Numbered from the stretch's first letter, positions 1 through 9,114 are shown. The stretch is 64,000 nt of DNA from Xylanibacter rodentium (GCF_013166575.1 NZ_JABKKE010000011.1:45962-109961); one strand, 5' to 3'. Program-made: numbers and translations. Notes: generated by a model not told the origin, from the sequence alone.

Positions 1-532
1 CAGCACACAGAATCCATTCTGTCATTACCGACAGTATGAATATTGCTATAAGGGCTGTGCCCATGCGTCGGAGCAGTTTTACGTTTTTCCACTCGAATAT
101 CTCATGTCGCCGTACATTGCGTATGAACATTATCAGGCTGCATAGGAAGAATATGTCGGCCACGAGTACAATCAGGCCGGTGGCGGTCATAGCGGTGTCA
201 GTCGCCCATGAAGTTTTGTTTGCGCCTTTTACGAAAATCATGCTCTTCACCGGCATTATCTGTGTCTGCTCGCCCGTGAGCGTGTTTTCGATGGTAGTTT
301 CCTTGTTGCCGAATATGTTATATGGTATCATGCTGACAGTGCAAAGAGTATACTTGGTGTTGTCGAATATTTCGATGTCGTTTTTCAGTTTCTCTTTGTC
401 TGTCACGGTCATGCCGGCAGCCTGTTTAATCATATGATAGGCTATGACGCCTGAGTAAGTGAACCCTCCTGCAATGTACAGGATTATCACTGCGAACATT
501 GTCACGCAAAGGATGTTGAACTTCTTTTTCAT
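1..532 (-). CDS. DUF2975-like membrane protein (3' end cut by window)
   Basis: The reverse strand reads open from an ATG at 532 to the window edge, giving 177 residues with no stop. It begins MKKKFNILCVTMFAVIILYI, a hydrophobic first segment. A soluble loop of about 85 residues follows, then a second hydrophobic stretch (LIVLVADIFFLCSLIMFI). Next comes a short motif (EIFEWKNVKLLRRMG) and a third membrane segment. That spacing and the N-x-x-L-L-R-R-x-G motif fit the small DUF2975 membrane proteins of Bacteroidota, which usually sit beside an XRE regulator; such a gene may lie beyond the left edge. A good promoter lies 130 bases upstream. The family assignment is from pattern memory; the coding call is firm. 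Confidence 0.7.
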   Translation of the reverse strand, partial: MKKKFNILCVTMFAVIILYIAGGFTYSGVIAYHMIKQAAGMTVTDKEKLKNDIEIFDNTKYTLCTVSMIPYNIFGNKETTIENTLTGEQTQIMPVKSMIFVKGANKTSWATDTAMTATGLIVLVADIFFLCSLIMFIRNVRRHEIFEWKNVKLLRRMGTALIAIFILSVMTEWILCA

Positions 533-644
533 TGTCTTTCGTTTTTTTGTTGATTAATATTTTTTTTGTCGGTTTCTCATGGCCGTCTTTTTTATGACAG
601 CCGTGCTCGTGATTTCAGGAGTCTTTTCGTTTTATGATAAACAT

Positions 645-727
645 TTATCGTTTTTCGATATTGCAAAGGTATGGCAAATATTCTGAATGACCAAATATTT
701 CACTAATTATTTATCGAAAAACAATAA
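645..727. promoter_or_regulatory. putative operator pair flanking the promoter
   Basis: TTATCGTTTTTCGATA (645-660) and TTATCGAAAAACAATAA (711-727) are imperfect inverted copies of one another, and each is itself partly palindromic (TATCG...CGATA). They bracket the promoter at 664-695. Two matching sites straddling a promoter suggest a dimeric repressor, perhaps the XRE protein that usually accompanies DUF2975 genes. This is inference. Confidence 0.4.
664..695 (-). promoter_or_regulatory. Bacteroidetes-type promoter of the DUF2975-like gene
   Basis: On the minus strand TTTG (692-695) and TACCTTTG (664-671) are separated by 20 bases, matching the -33/-7 pattern of Bacteroidota. It points at the gene starting at 532 and leaves a leader of about 130 bases. 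Confidence 0.6.
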
Positions 728-876
728 AAAATTAGCGTTTTCTTTTGTTTTTGCGTATCAACTGGCAGTAATATCATGTATATACATTATTATATATAAG
801 TGACACACATTGTATATTTGAAGTGAAGTTGGCTTGTGTGTAGACGTGTGCCGTCAGGTGTGTTTGTCGGGCGTGG

Positions 877-1608
877 TTAAATGCCGTCAAAAAGCTCGTG
901 CAGCACATCAAGAGAACGCAGTTCGGGAAAGTCGGGTATGTGGATGCGGTAATACCGTATTATTATGTCAAGTGTGCGGTTGCGCTCGTCGCGCGACATA
1001 CGGTAAAGGTGCATTGTGGCAAATCGCATGCGCATCATAACACTTATTCGTGCCGCATCGGCGGGCTCTATAACGTCGTGGTGTGACGGGTGTGTGGCGG
1101 TGAAGCTGCCGGCGCGCAGGTCGAACCATGAGCCCGGTGTGTAACAGTCGAGATTGGGATAGAATCCGAGAAACAGTGACATTCGCATAAGGAATACGAT
1201 ATGGAAGTTGGCATGCCCCGATGCACTGTTGTCCAACCAACAGAGACTGTCGGCAATATAGTCGAAGAGCTGTTCGTTATGCTGTTCGCCGCGCAGGGCG
1301 TGACATAGAAATTCGGAAATGAAGAGCGATATTGATATCTTGACAGGGTCTGAAGGCAGCGAGACGTAAGGCACTGCCAGGCGGGTGTCTCGCAGTTTCT
1401 GCAACGGTATGTGCGGTCGGATGTCGCATTCAATGTCGAGCAGAGTGAGCGGTTGCAGCATTTGGCGGCGCAATCCGCCGTAGGATGAACGACTCACGGA
1501 CACGGCAAACGATATGCGTCCTGAGCTACGGGTGAACATTTCTGTTATCATACGCCGCTCGCCATATTTGATGGTACGTAGCACAATGGCCCATGTTTTT
1601 GTCAGCAT
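877..1608 (-). CDS. recO: DNA repair protein RecO
   Basis: The 243-residue protein starting MLTKTWAIVLRTIKYGERR matches the RecO N-terminus of Bacteroidales, where an OB fold opens with a MLxKTxGIVLxTxKY-type motif. RecO loads RecA onto SSB-coated single strands with RecR during gap repair. The family start at 1608 is preferred over an upstream in-frame start at 1713, because the extra 35 residues are low-complexity and would overlap the tRNA-Glu promoter region. The C-terminal helical part is diverged, as is usual for this family. No cysteine zinc finger is evident. It is divergent from tRNA-Glu and rpsT, a neighbourhood typical of this order. Confidence 0.85.
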   Translation of the reverse strand: MLTKTWAIVLRTIKYGERRMITEMFTRSSGRISFAVSVSRSSYGGLRRQMLQPLTLLDIECDIRPHIPLQKLRDTRLAVPYVSLPSDPVKISISLFISEFLCHALRGEQHNEQLFDYIADSLCWLDNSASGHANFHIVFLMRMSLFLGFYPNLDCYTPGSWFDLRAGSFTATHPSHHDVIEPADAARISVMMRMRFATMHLYRMSRDERNRTLDIIIRYYRIHIPDFPELRSLDVLHELFDGI

Positions 1609-1673
1609 AAAGACAAAGATAGGGCTTTTCTTACAGAAAATCATCACTTTAGTGCATTTTTCTTTTAAAAAAT

Positions 1674-1704
1674 TTTGTTGTATTAAATAAAAGCGGTAAC
1701 TTTG
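1674..1704 (+). promoter_or_regulatory. promoter of tRNA-Glu
   Basis: TTTG (1674-1677), 19 bases, then TAACTTTG (1697-1704): a near-perfect Bacteroidetes -33/-7 promoter about 20 bases ahead of the tRNA. Confidence 0.75.
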
Positions 1705-1724
1705 CACCCGCAAAACAACCCTAA

Positions 1725-1796
1725 GGTCCCTTCGTCTATCGGTTAGGACGAGAGATTTTCATTCTCTAAAGAGGAGTTCGACTCTCCTAGGGACTA
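1725..1796 (+). tRNA. tRNA-Glu (anticodon TTC)
   Basis: A 72-base cloverleaf. The acceptor stem GGTCCCT pairs with AGGGACT (one G-T pair) and is followed by discriminator A. The D arm contains GGTTAGGAC. The anticodon stem-loop GAGATTTTCATTCTC presents TTC. The T arm is GAGGAGTTCGACTCTCC. CCA is not encoded. It lies just upstream of rpsT and may be co-transcribed with it. Confidence 0.95.
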
Positions 1797-1823
1797 CGAA
1801 AATTAAAAATACGAAGAATAAAG

Positions 1824-2078
1824 ATGGCAAATCACAAATCAGCAATTAAGAGAATCCGTCAGAATAAGAAGAGAGCTCTGCACAATAAATATTATGCAAA
1901 GACAATGCGTAATGCTGTACGCAAATTGCGCGCTATCACGGATAAGGACGAGGCGGCAAAATTGTATCCTATTGTTCAGAAGATGCTGGACAAGCTGGCT
2001 AAGACCAATATTATTCACAAAAACAAGGCTTCAAACTTGAAGTCAAAGCTTGCCGCCCACGTTAACAAGTTGGGATAA
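1824..2078 (+). CDS. rpsT: 30S ribosomal protein S20
   Basis: An 84-residue basic protein starting [20 protein letters not shown], the characteristic S20 N-terminus, with three helices rich in Lys and Arg. S20 binds 16S rRNA in the small-subunit body early in assembly. The gene starts 27 bases after tRNA-Glu and shares its promoter as far as can be seen. It is followed by a strong hairpin terminator. Length and sequence are normal for the family. Confidence 0.97.
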   Translation: MANHKSAIKRIRQNKKRALHNKYYAKTMRNAVRKLRAITDKDEAAKLYPIVQKMLDKLAKTNIIHKNKASNLKSKLAAHVNKLG

Positions 2079-2114
2079 TCTGTTCCTTTGTCTTATTTTG
2101 TATCGCGATATAAA

Positions 2115-2147
2115 ACGAGTTGCATACCGTTATGGAATGCAACTCGT
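2115..2147 (+). terminator. rho-independent terminator after rpsT
   Basis: ACGAGTTGCAT (2115-2125) pairs with ATGCAACTCGT (2137-2147) across an 11-base loop, 37 bases after the rpsT stop. A T-rich run follows within 25 bases. Confidence 0.75.
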
Positions 2148-2513
2148 TCTGTATGTGCATATTGGGACTTTTTTGTATCTTTTCTCTTCTCACTTTACTG
2201 ATATTTTACAGCTTTAGTATTGGGCATGTACAGGCCCGGTAAAATATATAGTGGGGATTATAGTTTTTTCATTATTGATTTTTTATGTCAATGGACTTGC
2301 CGACGGTCTGTTCCGGAGTAGCTGGTGCAGTGTATTTTGGTGAGGCTGCAACGGTGGCAGCGGATGTTCTCAGTGAGTGTGTGGGCGATGTCTGTGCGGT
2401 TGTGTTCTTTCGTTTCGGCAAGGGCTTTTTTAGGTTGTTTTTCGTCTTCCAAATATTTCGTCAAGTCATAAATATTTAGTAACTTTGCAATCTATAAAGA
2501 CTATAAACAAATT
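2148..2513 (+). promoter_or_regulatory. intergenic region with gyrB promoter
   Basis: Most of these 366 bases hold no convincing gene. TAACTTTG at 2480-2487 is a clear -7 box 27 bases ahead of gyrB, and a weak -33 candidate (TTTCG) ends at 2460. On the minus strand a stretch reads as Thr/Ala/Pro-rich protein without a start codon; I regard it as non-coding or a remnant. Confidence 0.5.
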
Positions 2514-4487
2514 ATGGCAGAAGACATAACGAAGGAAAGCAATTATTCCGCGAGTAACATTCAGGTGCTCGAGGGACTTGAGGCCGTGCGCAAGCGTCCT
2601 GCAATGTATATCGGCGATATAAGCGAGAAGGGACTTCACCATCTTGTCAACGAGACCGTAGACAACTCCATAGACGAGGCCATGGCCGGATATTGCACCC
2701 ATATAGAGGTGACTATAAATGAGGACAATTCGATAACCGTACAGGATAACGGTCGCGGTATACCTGTGGACGAGCATGAGAAACTTCACAAGTCGGCATT
2801 GGAGGTGGTAATGACAGTACTGCATGCCGGCGGAAAGTTTGACAAAGGCTCATATAAGGTCAGCGGCGGACTTCACGGTGTAGGTGTGAGTTGCGTCAAC
2901 GCGCTTTCCACACATATGCTGTCGCAGGTATTCCGTGACGGTAAGATTTACCAGCAGGAGTACGAGCAGGGCAAGCCGCTCTATCCCGTGAAGGTGGTGG
3001 GTGAGACCACTCTTAGAGGCACGCGTCAGCAGTTTTGGCCGGACAATACGATTTTTACTACTACGGAATACAAGTACGACATCATAGCCAAGCGTATGCG
3101 TGAGCTGGCATATCTCAACGCCGGCATCACCATTACGCTTACCGACATGCGCCCCGATGAAGAGGGCAAGACACGTCAGGAGGTGTTTCACGCCAAAGAC
3201 GGACTGAAGGAGTTTGTGCGGTATGTGGACCGTCATCGCTCGCATCTCTTCGACGATGTGATATATCTGAAGACCGAGAAGCAAGGCATACCCATAGAGG
3301 TGGCCGTGATGTACAATACAGACTATTCGGAAAACATTCATTCGTATGTCAACAATATCAACACCATTGAGGGAGGTACCCATCTGGTGGGATTCCGCAT
3401 GGCGCTCACCCGCACGCTGAAGAAGTATGCCGACGCCGACCCGGCCATATCGAAGCAGATTGAGAAGGCTAAGATAGAGGTGGCCGGGGAGGATTTCCGT
3501 GAGGGTCTCACCGCCGTTATATCCATCAAGGTAGCCGAGCCGCAGTTTGAGGGACAGACCAAGACAAAGCTGGGCAACAGCGAGGTGGCCGGAGCCGTGC
3601 AGCAGGCTGTGGGTGAGGCGATGGCGTATTATCTGGAGGAGCATCCGAAAGAGGCGCGGCAGATATGTGACAAGGTTATATTGGCAGCTACGGCGCGTAT
3701 CGCGGCACGCAAGGCCCGTGAGAGTGTACAGCGAAAGAATCCGATGACGGGTGGCGGACTGCCCGGCAAGTTGGCCGACTGTTCCAACAAAGACCCGAAG
3801 GCATGCGAGATATTTCTCGTCGAGGGAGACTCGGCCGGTGGTTCGGCCAAGCAGGGCCGCGACCGCTATACACAGGCAATACTGCCGCTTCGCGGTAAGA
3901 TATTGAACGTAGAGAAAGTGCAGTGGCATCGTGTGTTCGAGGCTGAGTCGGTGATGAACATCATACAGAGTATCGGAGTGCGTTTTGGGGTTGAGGGCGA
4001 AGGCGACAAGGAAGCCAACATAGACAAGCTGCGCTATGACAAGATCATAATAATGACTGACGCCGATGTCGATGGCTCGCACATCGACACGCTCATCATG
4101 ACACTATTCTACCGTTTCATGCCTAAGGTGATACAGGACGGACATCTTTACATTGCCACTCCGCCGCTTTATCTCTGTACATACAAGAACCAGGCCAAGG
4201 AGTACTGTTATACAGAGCAGCAGCGCCAGGCTTTCATCGACAAGTGGGGAGGTGGCGTAGACGACGGCAAGAGTATACACACGCAGCGGTACAAAGGTCT
4301 TGGTGAGATGAATCCGGAACAGCTTTGGGAGACAACAATGAATCCGGAGACACGTCTGCTCAAACAAGTTACAATAGAGAATGCGGCCGAGGCCGATGAA
4401 ATATTCTCGATGCTCATGGGTGACGATGTAGAACCGCGCCGCGAGTTTATCGAGAAAAATGCTACTTACGCCAATATTGACGCTTAA
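2514..4487 (+). CDS. gyrB: DNA gyrase subunit B
   Basis: A 657-residue type II topoisomerase ATPase subunit. The GHKL ATPase domain has the Asn of NETVDNSIDEA, DNGRGIP and GGLHGVGVSCVNALS. The transducer domain has the switch lysine in QTKTKLGNSE. The TOPRIM domain has EGDSAGG and DADVDGSH. The C-terminus holds QRYKGLGEMNPEQLWETTM, diagnostic of GyrB rather than ParE in this phylum. GyrB drives ATP-dependent negative supercoiling with GyrA, which is not in this window. The length is normal for Bacteroidota, which lack the large E. coli insertion. A perfect 35-bp inverted repeat follows the stop. Confidence 0.95.
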   Translation: MAEDITKESNYSASNIQVLEGLEAVRKRPAMYIGDISEKGLHHLVNETVDNSIDEAMAGYCTHIEVTINEDNSITVQDNGRGIPVDEHEKLHKSALEVVMTVLHAGGKFDKGSYKVSGGLHGVGVSCVNALSTHMLSQVFRDGKIYQQEYEQGKPLYPVKVVGETTLRGTRQQFWPDNTIFTTTEYKYDIIAKRMRELAYLNAGITITLTDMRPDEEGKTRQEVFHAKDGLKEFVRYVDRHRSHLFDDVIYLKTEKQGIPIEVAVMYNTDYSENIHSYVNNINTIEGGTHLVGFRMALTRTLKKYADADPAISKQIEKAKIEVAGEDFREGLTAVISIKVAEPQFEGQTKTKLGNSEVAGAVQQAVGEAMAYYLEEHPKEARQICDKVILAATARIAARKARESVQRKNPMTGGGLPGKLADCSNKDPKACEIFLVEGDSAGGSAKQGRDRYTQAILPLRGKILNVEKVQWHRVFEAESVMNIIQSIGVRFGVEGEGDKEANIDKLRYDKIIIMTDADVDGSHIDTLIMTLFYRFMPKVIQDGHLYIATPPLYLCTYKNQAKEYCYTEQQRQAFIDKWGGGVDDGKSIHTQRYKGLGEMNPEQLWETTMNPETRLLKQVTIENAAEADEIFSMLMGDDVEPRREFIEKNATYANIDA

Positions 4488-4495
4488 GAAAAAAA

Positions 4496-4590
4496 GAAAG
4501 CCCCCTATAATCCCCCAAAGGGGGATGCTGAGTTTACACGTCTTTTAGTAATTCCCAGCATCCCCCTTTGGGGGATTATAGGGGGCTTTC
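4496..4590. repeat. family H inverted repeat (perfect 35-bp arms)
   Basis: Arms 4496-4530 and 4556-4590 are exact reverse complements, built on the motif GCCCCCTATAATCCCCCAAA, with a 25-base loop. The element fills the whole gap between the convergent gyrB and the exported-protein gene: it begins 8 bases after the gyrB stop, and its last base is the first base of the other gene's stop codon. It could terminate both. Related arms occur at 50094-50127, 50288-50320, 54106-54138 and 54700-54733. Confidence 0.9.
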
Positions 4591-5360
4591 TACATTGTTT
4601 GCAGTTTCAATCCTATCGACAACCCGACAATATCCCAAAGACTTATTTTGTTGTCCTGAAGCATAGCCCGCAGATAGATGTCGCATGTGCTGATTTCGTA
4701 GAATATGGTGAGGCTTTTCATGAACTTGCGGCGGTTGTGCGGCACAATAGCGGTGAAGCGTTGGCCTGCGAACACGTTTATGCGAACCTTAGTTGACAGA
4801 AACTCATAATATTTGTCTGGATAACGTTTGGGCTCCCTTCCCCAAAACTCATGTCCGAAAACAGTGTTGAAGTATATTCCGCAGGTCAATGGCTCGACGT
4901 TGAACTTGCTGCCGGCAGGCAGTCGCCACGGAACGAAGTTCTGTTTGAATGTCATTGTCATCTTGGCTCTGGAACTGTTGAATCGCGGCAGGTATCCGAA
5001 CAGCAGGTTAGTCTCATATTGACGGTGGTTGCCGTAGTCCCATCCCATACCTACTGATACTACACCCATGTTGCCGGCATATTGTATGACGGTCTGTGTG
5101 GGTATCAGAAAGTTCCACAAACGGCGATATCGGTATACCCGGCGTTCATAGTTTGTCAACGCGGAGTTGTCGGTTGATGAATTTACGGTAGTTTCGTTGT
5201 TTTCGTTGTTCTTGTCCGTTATGGTATCGGTTGTCATGGTGACACCGGACACGGATTCTGTCGTTTCCGTAACATTATATTCTACTGAAGGCACGCTTGT
5301 TGCCATGGCAGTAGATACCGACATGATAAGTATAGGCATGCTAAAAATGAATGACTTCAT
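4590..5360 (-). CDS. exported beta-strand-rich protein, probably outer membrane
   Basis: A 256-residue protein starting MKSFIFSMPILIMSVSTAMA, a signal peptide with a cleavage site near residue 20. A Thr/Asn/Ser-rich linker of about 45 residues follows. The rest alternates polar and aromatic residues with many short Gly/Asn turns (for example VVSVGMGWDYGNHR), like a small outer-membrane barrel. I do not recognise a named family. The start at 5360 overlaps the end of the upstream phosphoesterase gene by 20 bases, indicating translational coupling in one operon. Its stop codon abuts the family H repeat. Confidence 0.7.
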   Translation of the reverse strand: MKSFIFSMPILIMSVSTAMATSVPSVEYNVTETTESVSGVTMTTDTITDKNNENNETTVNSSTDNSALTNYERRVYRYRRLWNFLIPTQTVIQYAGNMGVVSVGMGWDYGNHRQYETNLLFGYLPRFNSSRAKMTMTFKQNFVPWRLPAGSKFNVEPLTCGIYFNTVFGHEFWGREPKRYPDKYYEFLSTKVRINVFAGQRFTAIVPHNRRKFMKSLTIFYEISTCDIYLRAMLQDNKISLWDIVGLSIGLKLQTM

Positions 5361-6141
5361 AGGTATAACCGTCTTTTGTGATATTGAAAAGAAGATAGCT
5401 GCGGCGGTTGGCGCTTGGAACTCCGTAATATATGATGCCATCATCATAGATTTCTTCAATCTGCAAGCAGTGGTCGTGCCCGTTGACACAGAAGAGCAGG
5501 CCCGGAAACGTGCGGATGTAAAGCTGGAATGCCTTGGCAACGTTGTTGTTGAACTGTTCGCAATAAGGCCGTGCGTGCATGCAGACCACGGAACGGTCGA
5601 ATAAAGCGGAGTCGGCAGTGTGCTGTTCTTCCATATAGTCAAGATTAGGCACGGCCGCCAGATAGTCGTATTCGGTGGCGTTGGTGTTTAGGCATACGAA
5701 CTTTATGCGTCCTGCGATAAAGCTGAAGTCCATCTTCCCGTACATCACAGAATAGGTCTCGTTGCCAGTGCCGAGAAAATCATGATTGCCTATCAAAGCC
5801 ACGTAGGGTACTTTCAGACGTGCCAGTCGGTCACGTTGCCATATATATTCCTTTGTTGTGCCGCAGTCGGTCAGGTCGCCTCCGTGCACAACGAAGTCCA
5901 CATCCGGATGGCTGTTTATGTCGGCAATCATGTCTTCTGTATCGCCGTACCAACCGTGCGAGTCGCTTATGAATGCCACTGTGAGACTTTCTTTGTCGCG
6001 GCAATCTTCTTCTATTCGACTTATGTTGTGACTGTTTATGTCTTTTTCTCCGTCAAACCGCACGTCGTATGGATGGTAGTCAAATACACCACTGCATCCG
6101 GCAATCGACATACAGGACAGAAAAATGGTTAATCGGTTCAT
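5341..6141 (-). CDS. calcineurin-like metallophosphoesterase, lipoprotein
   Basis: A 266-residue protein with a lipoprotein signal (MNRLTIFLSCMSIAGCSG, lipid Cys at about residue 16) and all metallophosphoesterase motifs in order: DSHG, GGDLTD, GNHD, a His near MHARP, and GHDH. These bind a two-metal centre that hydrolyses phosphoesters. It is probably exported and membrane anchored. The substrate cannot be told from sequence; it is much shorter than 5'-nucleotidases. It overlaps the following exported-protein gene, so the two probably act together in the envelope. CAAAGTTA (6165-6172) gives a -7 box TAACTTTG on this strand. Confidence 0.85.
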   Translation of the reverse strand: MNRLTIFLSCMSIAGCSGVFDYHPYDVRFDGEKDINSHNISRIEEDCRDKESLTVAFISDSHGWYGDTEDMIADINSHPDVDFVVHGGDLTDCGTTKEYIWQRDRLARLKVPYVALIGNHDFLGTGNETYSVMYGKMDFSFIAGRIKFVCLNTNATEYDYLAAVPNLDYMEEQHTADSALFDRSVVCMHARPYCEQFNNNVAKAFQLYIRTFPGLLFCVNGHDHCLQIEEIYDDGIIYYGVPSANRRSYLLFNITKDGYTYEVIHF

Positions 6142-6341
6142 GGAATATATGATTGTTTGGATGGCAAAGTTAGTAATAAGAAGTGAGAAAACTGAAATAT
6201 AACACTAAGTTTTGTGGTCGTTTTTGCTGTTTTATTGTACAAAATAGAATATTTATCGTAAATTTGCAGCGGAGAAATACTGCATTTGGTTTTTATTGTT
6301 CATGAGGAACAGTGGTCAGTTGCTGTTTGCTATGACACCGA

Positions 6342-7238
6342 ATGTGGCAAAAACGACACATAATGAATCAGAAAAGTATTAAAGATGCGGATATTCAAGG
6401 AGCCAAAAATCTGAACGAGGCAAACTTTATCGGCAATGATATCCTGATAACAAACATGTGCGACGTGCCTATACCTGACGGTGCGCGCCGGATGAACTTT
6501 ATCCTCATTACTCTGTGTACCGGTGGCGAGGCCCGATATACCGTTGATACACAGGAACAGACAGTGAGGAAGAATGATGTGATAATAATTTCAGAGCGGC
6601 ATGTCGTGGCTGACTATAAGTCGAGTCTTGATATTGATGGAATATGTATCATTATGTCTGTAAAGTTCTTCTATGAGACGATAAGTAATGTCGGAGATAT
6701 CTCGGTGATGTTTCTTTTCTCCAAAAATCATCCTGTTGTCAGTCTTACACAGAATGAAGCCGATACTTTCAAGAGCTATTTCTACATGCTCAAGGACAAG
6801 CTGGCTGACATGCAGAATCATTTTCGTCGTGAACTGGCCCGTACGCTCATGCTTGCCATGTTCTATGAGATGAGCAATGTGATATACCGTGTGCAGCAGA
6901 ATAACAGTCGCCGGCATACGCGTGCCGATGTCATATTCACCCGTTTCCTGCATTTGGTAGAAGAGAATTTCAAGCGTGAACGGCGTGTCGGGTGGTATGC
7001 CGAGCAACTCTGCATCACTCCTAAGTATTTGTCGGAAACGGTGAAGAGTGTCAGCCGGCGCACACCCAATGAATGGATAGACCGTTACGTGACGTTTGAG
7101 TTGCGTATACAGTTGCGGAACTTTACGAAAAGTATCAAGGAGATAGCCATTGACATGAATTTCCCCAACCAGTCTTTTCTTGGAAAATATTTCAAGGAAC
7201 ATGTAGGCATGTCGCCGTCGGAATATAGAAAGTCGTAG
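6342..7238 (+). CDS. AraC family transcriptional regulator
   Basis: A 298-residue protein. The N-terminal half looks like a cupin-type sensor (residues about 20-150, with VRKNDVIII). The C-terminal 90 residues form the double helix-turn-helix of AraC/XylS regulators, with the first helix pair around AEQLCITPKYLSETVK. The signature second motif is IKEIAIDMNFPNQSFLGKYF, followed by GMSPSEYRKS. A second ATG at 6363 is equally usable. A -7 box TAAATTTG lies at 6259-6266. It is divergent from the phosphoesterase operon, which is a candidate target, but nothing proves this. Confidence 0.9.
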   Translation: MWQKRHIMNQKSIKDADIQGAKNLNEANFIGNDILITNMCDVPIPDGARRMNFILITLCTGGEARYTVDTQEQTVRKNDVIIISERHVVADYKSSLDIDGICIIMSVKFFYETISNVGDISVMFLFSKNHPVVSLTQNEADTFKSYFYMLKDKLADMQNHFRRELARTLMLAMFYEMSNVIYRVQQNNSRRHTRADVIFTRFLHLVEENFKRERRVGWYAEQLCITPKYLSETVKSVSRRTPNEWIDRYVTFELRIQLRNFTKSIKEIAIDMNFPNQSFLGKYFKEHVGMSPSEYRKS

Positions 7239-7245
7239 GAGGGCT

Positions 7246-7307
7246 TTTTTAGTGTTCAAGGAGTTAAAGGGATCTATTACTCCCTTTAACTCCTTGAACA
7301 CTAAAAA
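7246..7307. terminator. bidirectional terminator (27-bp perfect stem)
   Basis: Arms 7246-7272 and 7281-7307 are exact complements with an 8-base loop and T/A-rich ends. It separates the convergent AraC and Na/Pi genes. Its core (AAGGAGTTAAAGGG) resembles the family I repeats near 33.7 and 51.8 kb. Confidence 0.85.
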
Positions 7308-7323
7308 TATTCCTAAAGAAAAA

Positions 7324-9018
7324 TCACGCTGAATGTTGCCGTGTTCCCATGCGTGCCTCAACGACGTTGACAACATAGTCGCCCAGTTTTTCACACTCGC
7401 TCACAATATCCATGTACATTGTACCCATCTCGTAGGCATACTCGTGGTTGTTTATGTCGTTGATGTTCTGGTTTTTCAATTGTGTGCGGTAGTTGTTTAT
7501 TTCGTTTTCGATGTTGAACGAACGGTTTACGTCGAAACTGTCTTTGCGTCCTGTCATCAACACGTTCATCTGCGTGAGCGAATCGTCCGTCAGTTCAAGC
7601 ATCTGGTGCAGGTGTTCGTATTGCTTTTCGGTAAAGTCTTCCTTGCCGGCCGTTTTTCTGTTAAGTGTACGTGCAATGTTGTAACAACTGTCGCCGATAC
7701 TTTCAATCTCGGATATTTCGCGTAGCATAGCCCGTATTTTGGCTTTGGTGTCGTCACTCAGGTGTGCGTCGCTCACGTTGTTCAGATATTTGGCTATTTC
7801 TATTTCCATGTTGTCGCTGATGCTTTCGTACTTCTCTATGCGGGAATATAGTTTTGTGAATTCGTTTGTATCGGTGATGCCGAGCAATTCACGCACCATC
7901 CCGAACATACGTTGTATACGCTTGGCAAACAGTTGTATTTCTTTCTGTGCTTCAAGAACAGACAACTCCGGAGTCTTCATGATGGTATTGCCTCCGATGT
8001 AGTTCAGACGGAAATCCTCTTCCTCGTCGGCCTTTCGCGGCTTGATGGCCCAGCAGCAGAAATGTTCTATCTGTGGTATGAACCATATAAGGATGAAAGT
8101 GTTGGTCACGTTGAACATGGTATGGAATGTGGCCAGCACAAACGACAGACGCACGGGGTTGATACTGTTTGCCTCGGGGTCGACGCCTGTCAGCGAGCAT
8201 ACAAAGTTGACAAAGGGAAAGAACATTATGAGCACCCAGAGTACACCGAACACATTGAAGAACATGTGTGACAAGGCAGCGCGTCGTGCCTGCGTATTGC
8301 CGGTCATTGCTGCGAGATTTGCCGTGATGGTGGTACCTATGTTTTCGCCCATCACGAGAGCAATGCCCGGATATATGGACAGTACTCCGCTTGTACAGAG
8401 CACCATCGTTATGGCCATCAGGGCTGCTGATGACTGTACGCAGAATGTCAGTATGGTTCCGATGACAAGGAAAGCAAGTATGGTTCCGAAATTGTTGGGG
8501 TCGAACTGTGAGAAAAACTCGGCCAAAGCCGCATTGTGTGCCAAATCCATTTCCTTTCCGGTGATATTGAGAGTGCCTAAGGCGAAGAACATAAAAGAAG
8601 CACCGAAAAGAAAATCACCGATGTAACGGTATCTTTTCATGTATATGAGCATGATACCTATCAGGAATGCCGGCCAGACGAAGTTTGTTATGTTGAAAGA
8701 GAATCCGGCGCTCATAATCCATGCCGAGAGCGTTGTTCCGATGTTGGCTCCCATTATTACCGAGATAGCCTGTGCCAGTGTGAGCAGGCCCGCATTGACG
8801 AACGAAACCGTCATCACCGTCGTTGCGGCCGAGGACTGGACAGAGGCTGTTACGAACATTCCCGTTAGCATTCCGGTGAATCGGTTGGTAGTCATTGCTC
8901 CGAGCACGTGGCGTAATTGCGAGCCGGCCATTTTTTGAAGTGCCTCGCTCATGGCTTTCATTCCGTATATGAGCAGCGCGATGGCTCCAACAAGTTTAAA
9001 AATAATAAGTAACGACAT
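7324..9018 (-). CDS. Na+/phosphate symporter with PhoU-like domain
   Basis: A 564-residue protein. Residues 1-310 are hydrophobic and contain the two QSSAA inverted-repeat signatures of the NptA/YjbB family (VTASVQSSAATTVM and FCVQSSAALMAI), each followed by a GxNIGTT motif (MGANIGTT, MGENIGTT). Residues about 340-560 are a helical PhoU-like domain. The protein should move phosphate with sodium across the inner membrane; direction and substrate are inferred from the family. It is divergent from the nucleoside kinase gene and shares a 96-base gap with it. Confidence 0.92.
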   Translation of the reverse strand: MSLLIIFKLVGAIALLIYGMKAMSEALQKMAGSQLRHVLGAMTTNRFTGMLTGMFVTASVQSSAATTVMTVSFVNAGLLTLAQAISVIMGANIGTTLSAWIMSAGFSFNITNFVWPAFLIGIMLIYMKRYRYIGDFLFGASFMFFALGTLNITGKEMDLAHNAALAEFFSQFDPNNFGTILAFLVIGTILTFCVQSSAALMAITMVLCTSGVLSIYPGIALVMGENIGTTITANLAAMTGNTQARRAALSHMFFNVFGVLWVLIMFFPFVNFVCSLTGVDPEANSINPVRLSFVLATFHTMFNVTNTFILIWFIPQIEHFCCWAIKPRKADEEEDFRLNYIGGNTIMKTPELSVLEAQKEIQLFAKRIQRMFGMVRELLGITDTNEFTKLYSRIEKYESISDNMEIEIAKYLNNVSDAHLSDDTKAKIRAMLREISEIESIGDSCYNIARTLNRKTAGKEDFTEKQYEHLHQMLELTDDSLTQMNVLMTGRKDSFDVNRSFNIENEINNYRTQLKNQNINDINNHEYAYEMGTMYMDIVSECEKLGDYVVNVVEARMGTRQHSA

Positions 9019-9114
9019 ATTTTTTATTTTATTAAAATGTCAGTTCCGCATGTTCTCAAATATTTTGATTATCTTTACCGCAGTAAACAAACAACCCTTA
9101 AAACATAGAGAAGA

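Noticed and set aside
2285..2479. Short plus-strand frame of 64 residues ahead of gyrB
   Set aside because: Val/Cys/Phe-rich composition, no recognisable motif, and it overlaps the gyrB promoter; likely chance.
2850..4082. Long antisense frame of 410 codons over gyrB
   Set aside because: Composition mirrors the codon pattern of gyrB and no domain is seen; a shadow of the real gene.
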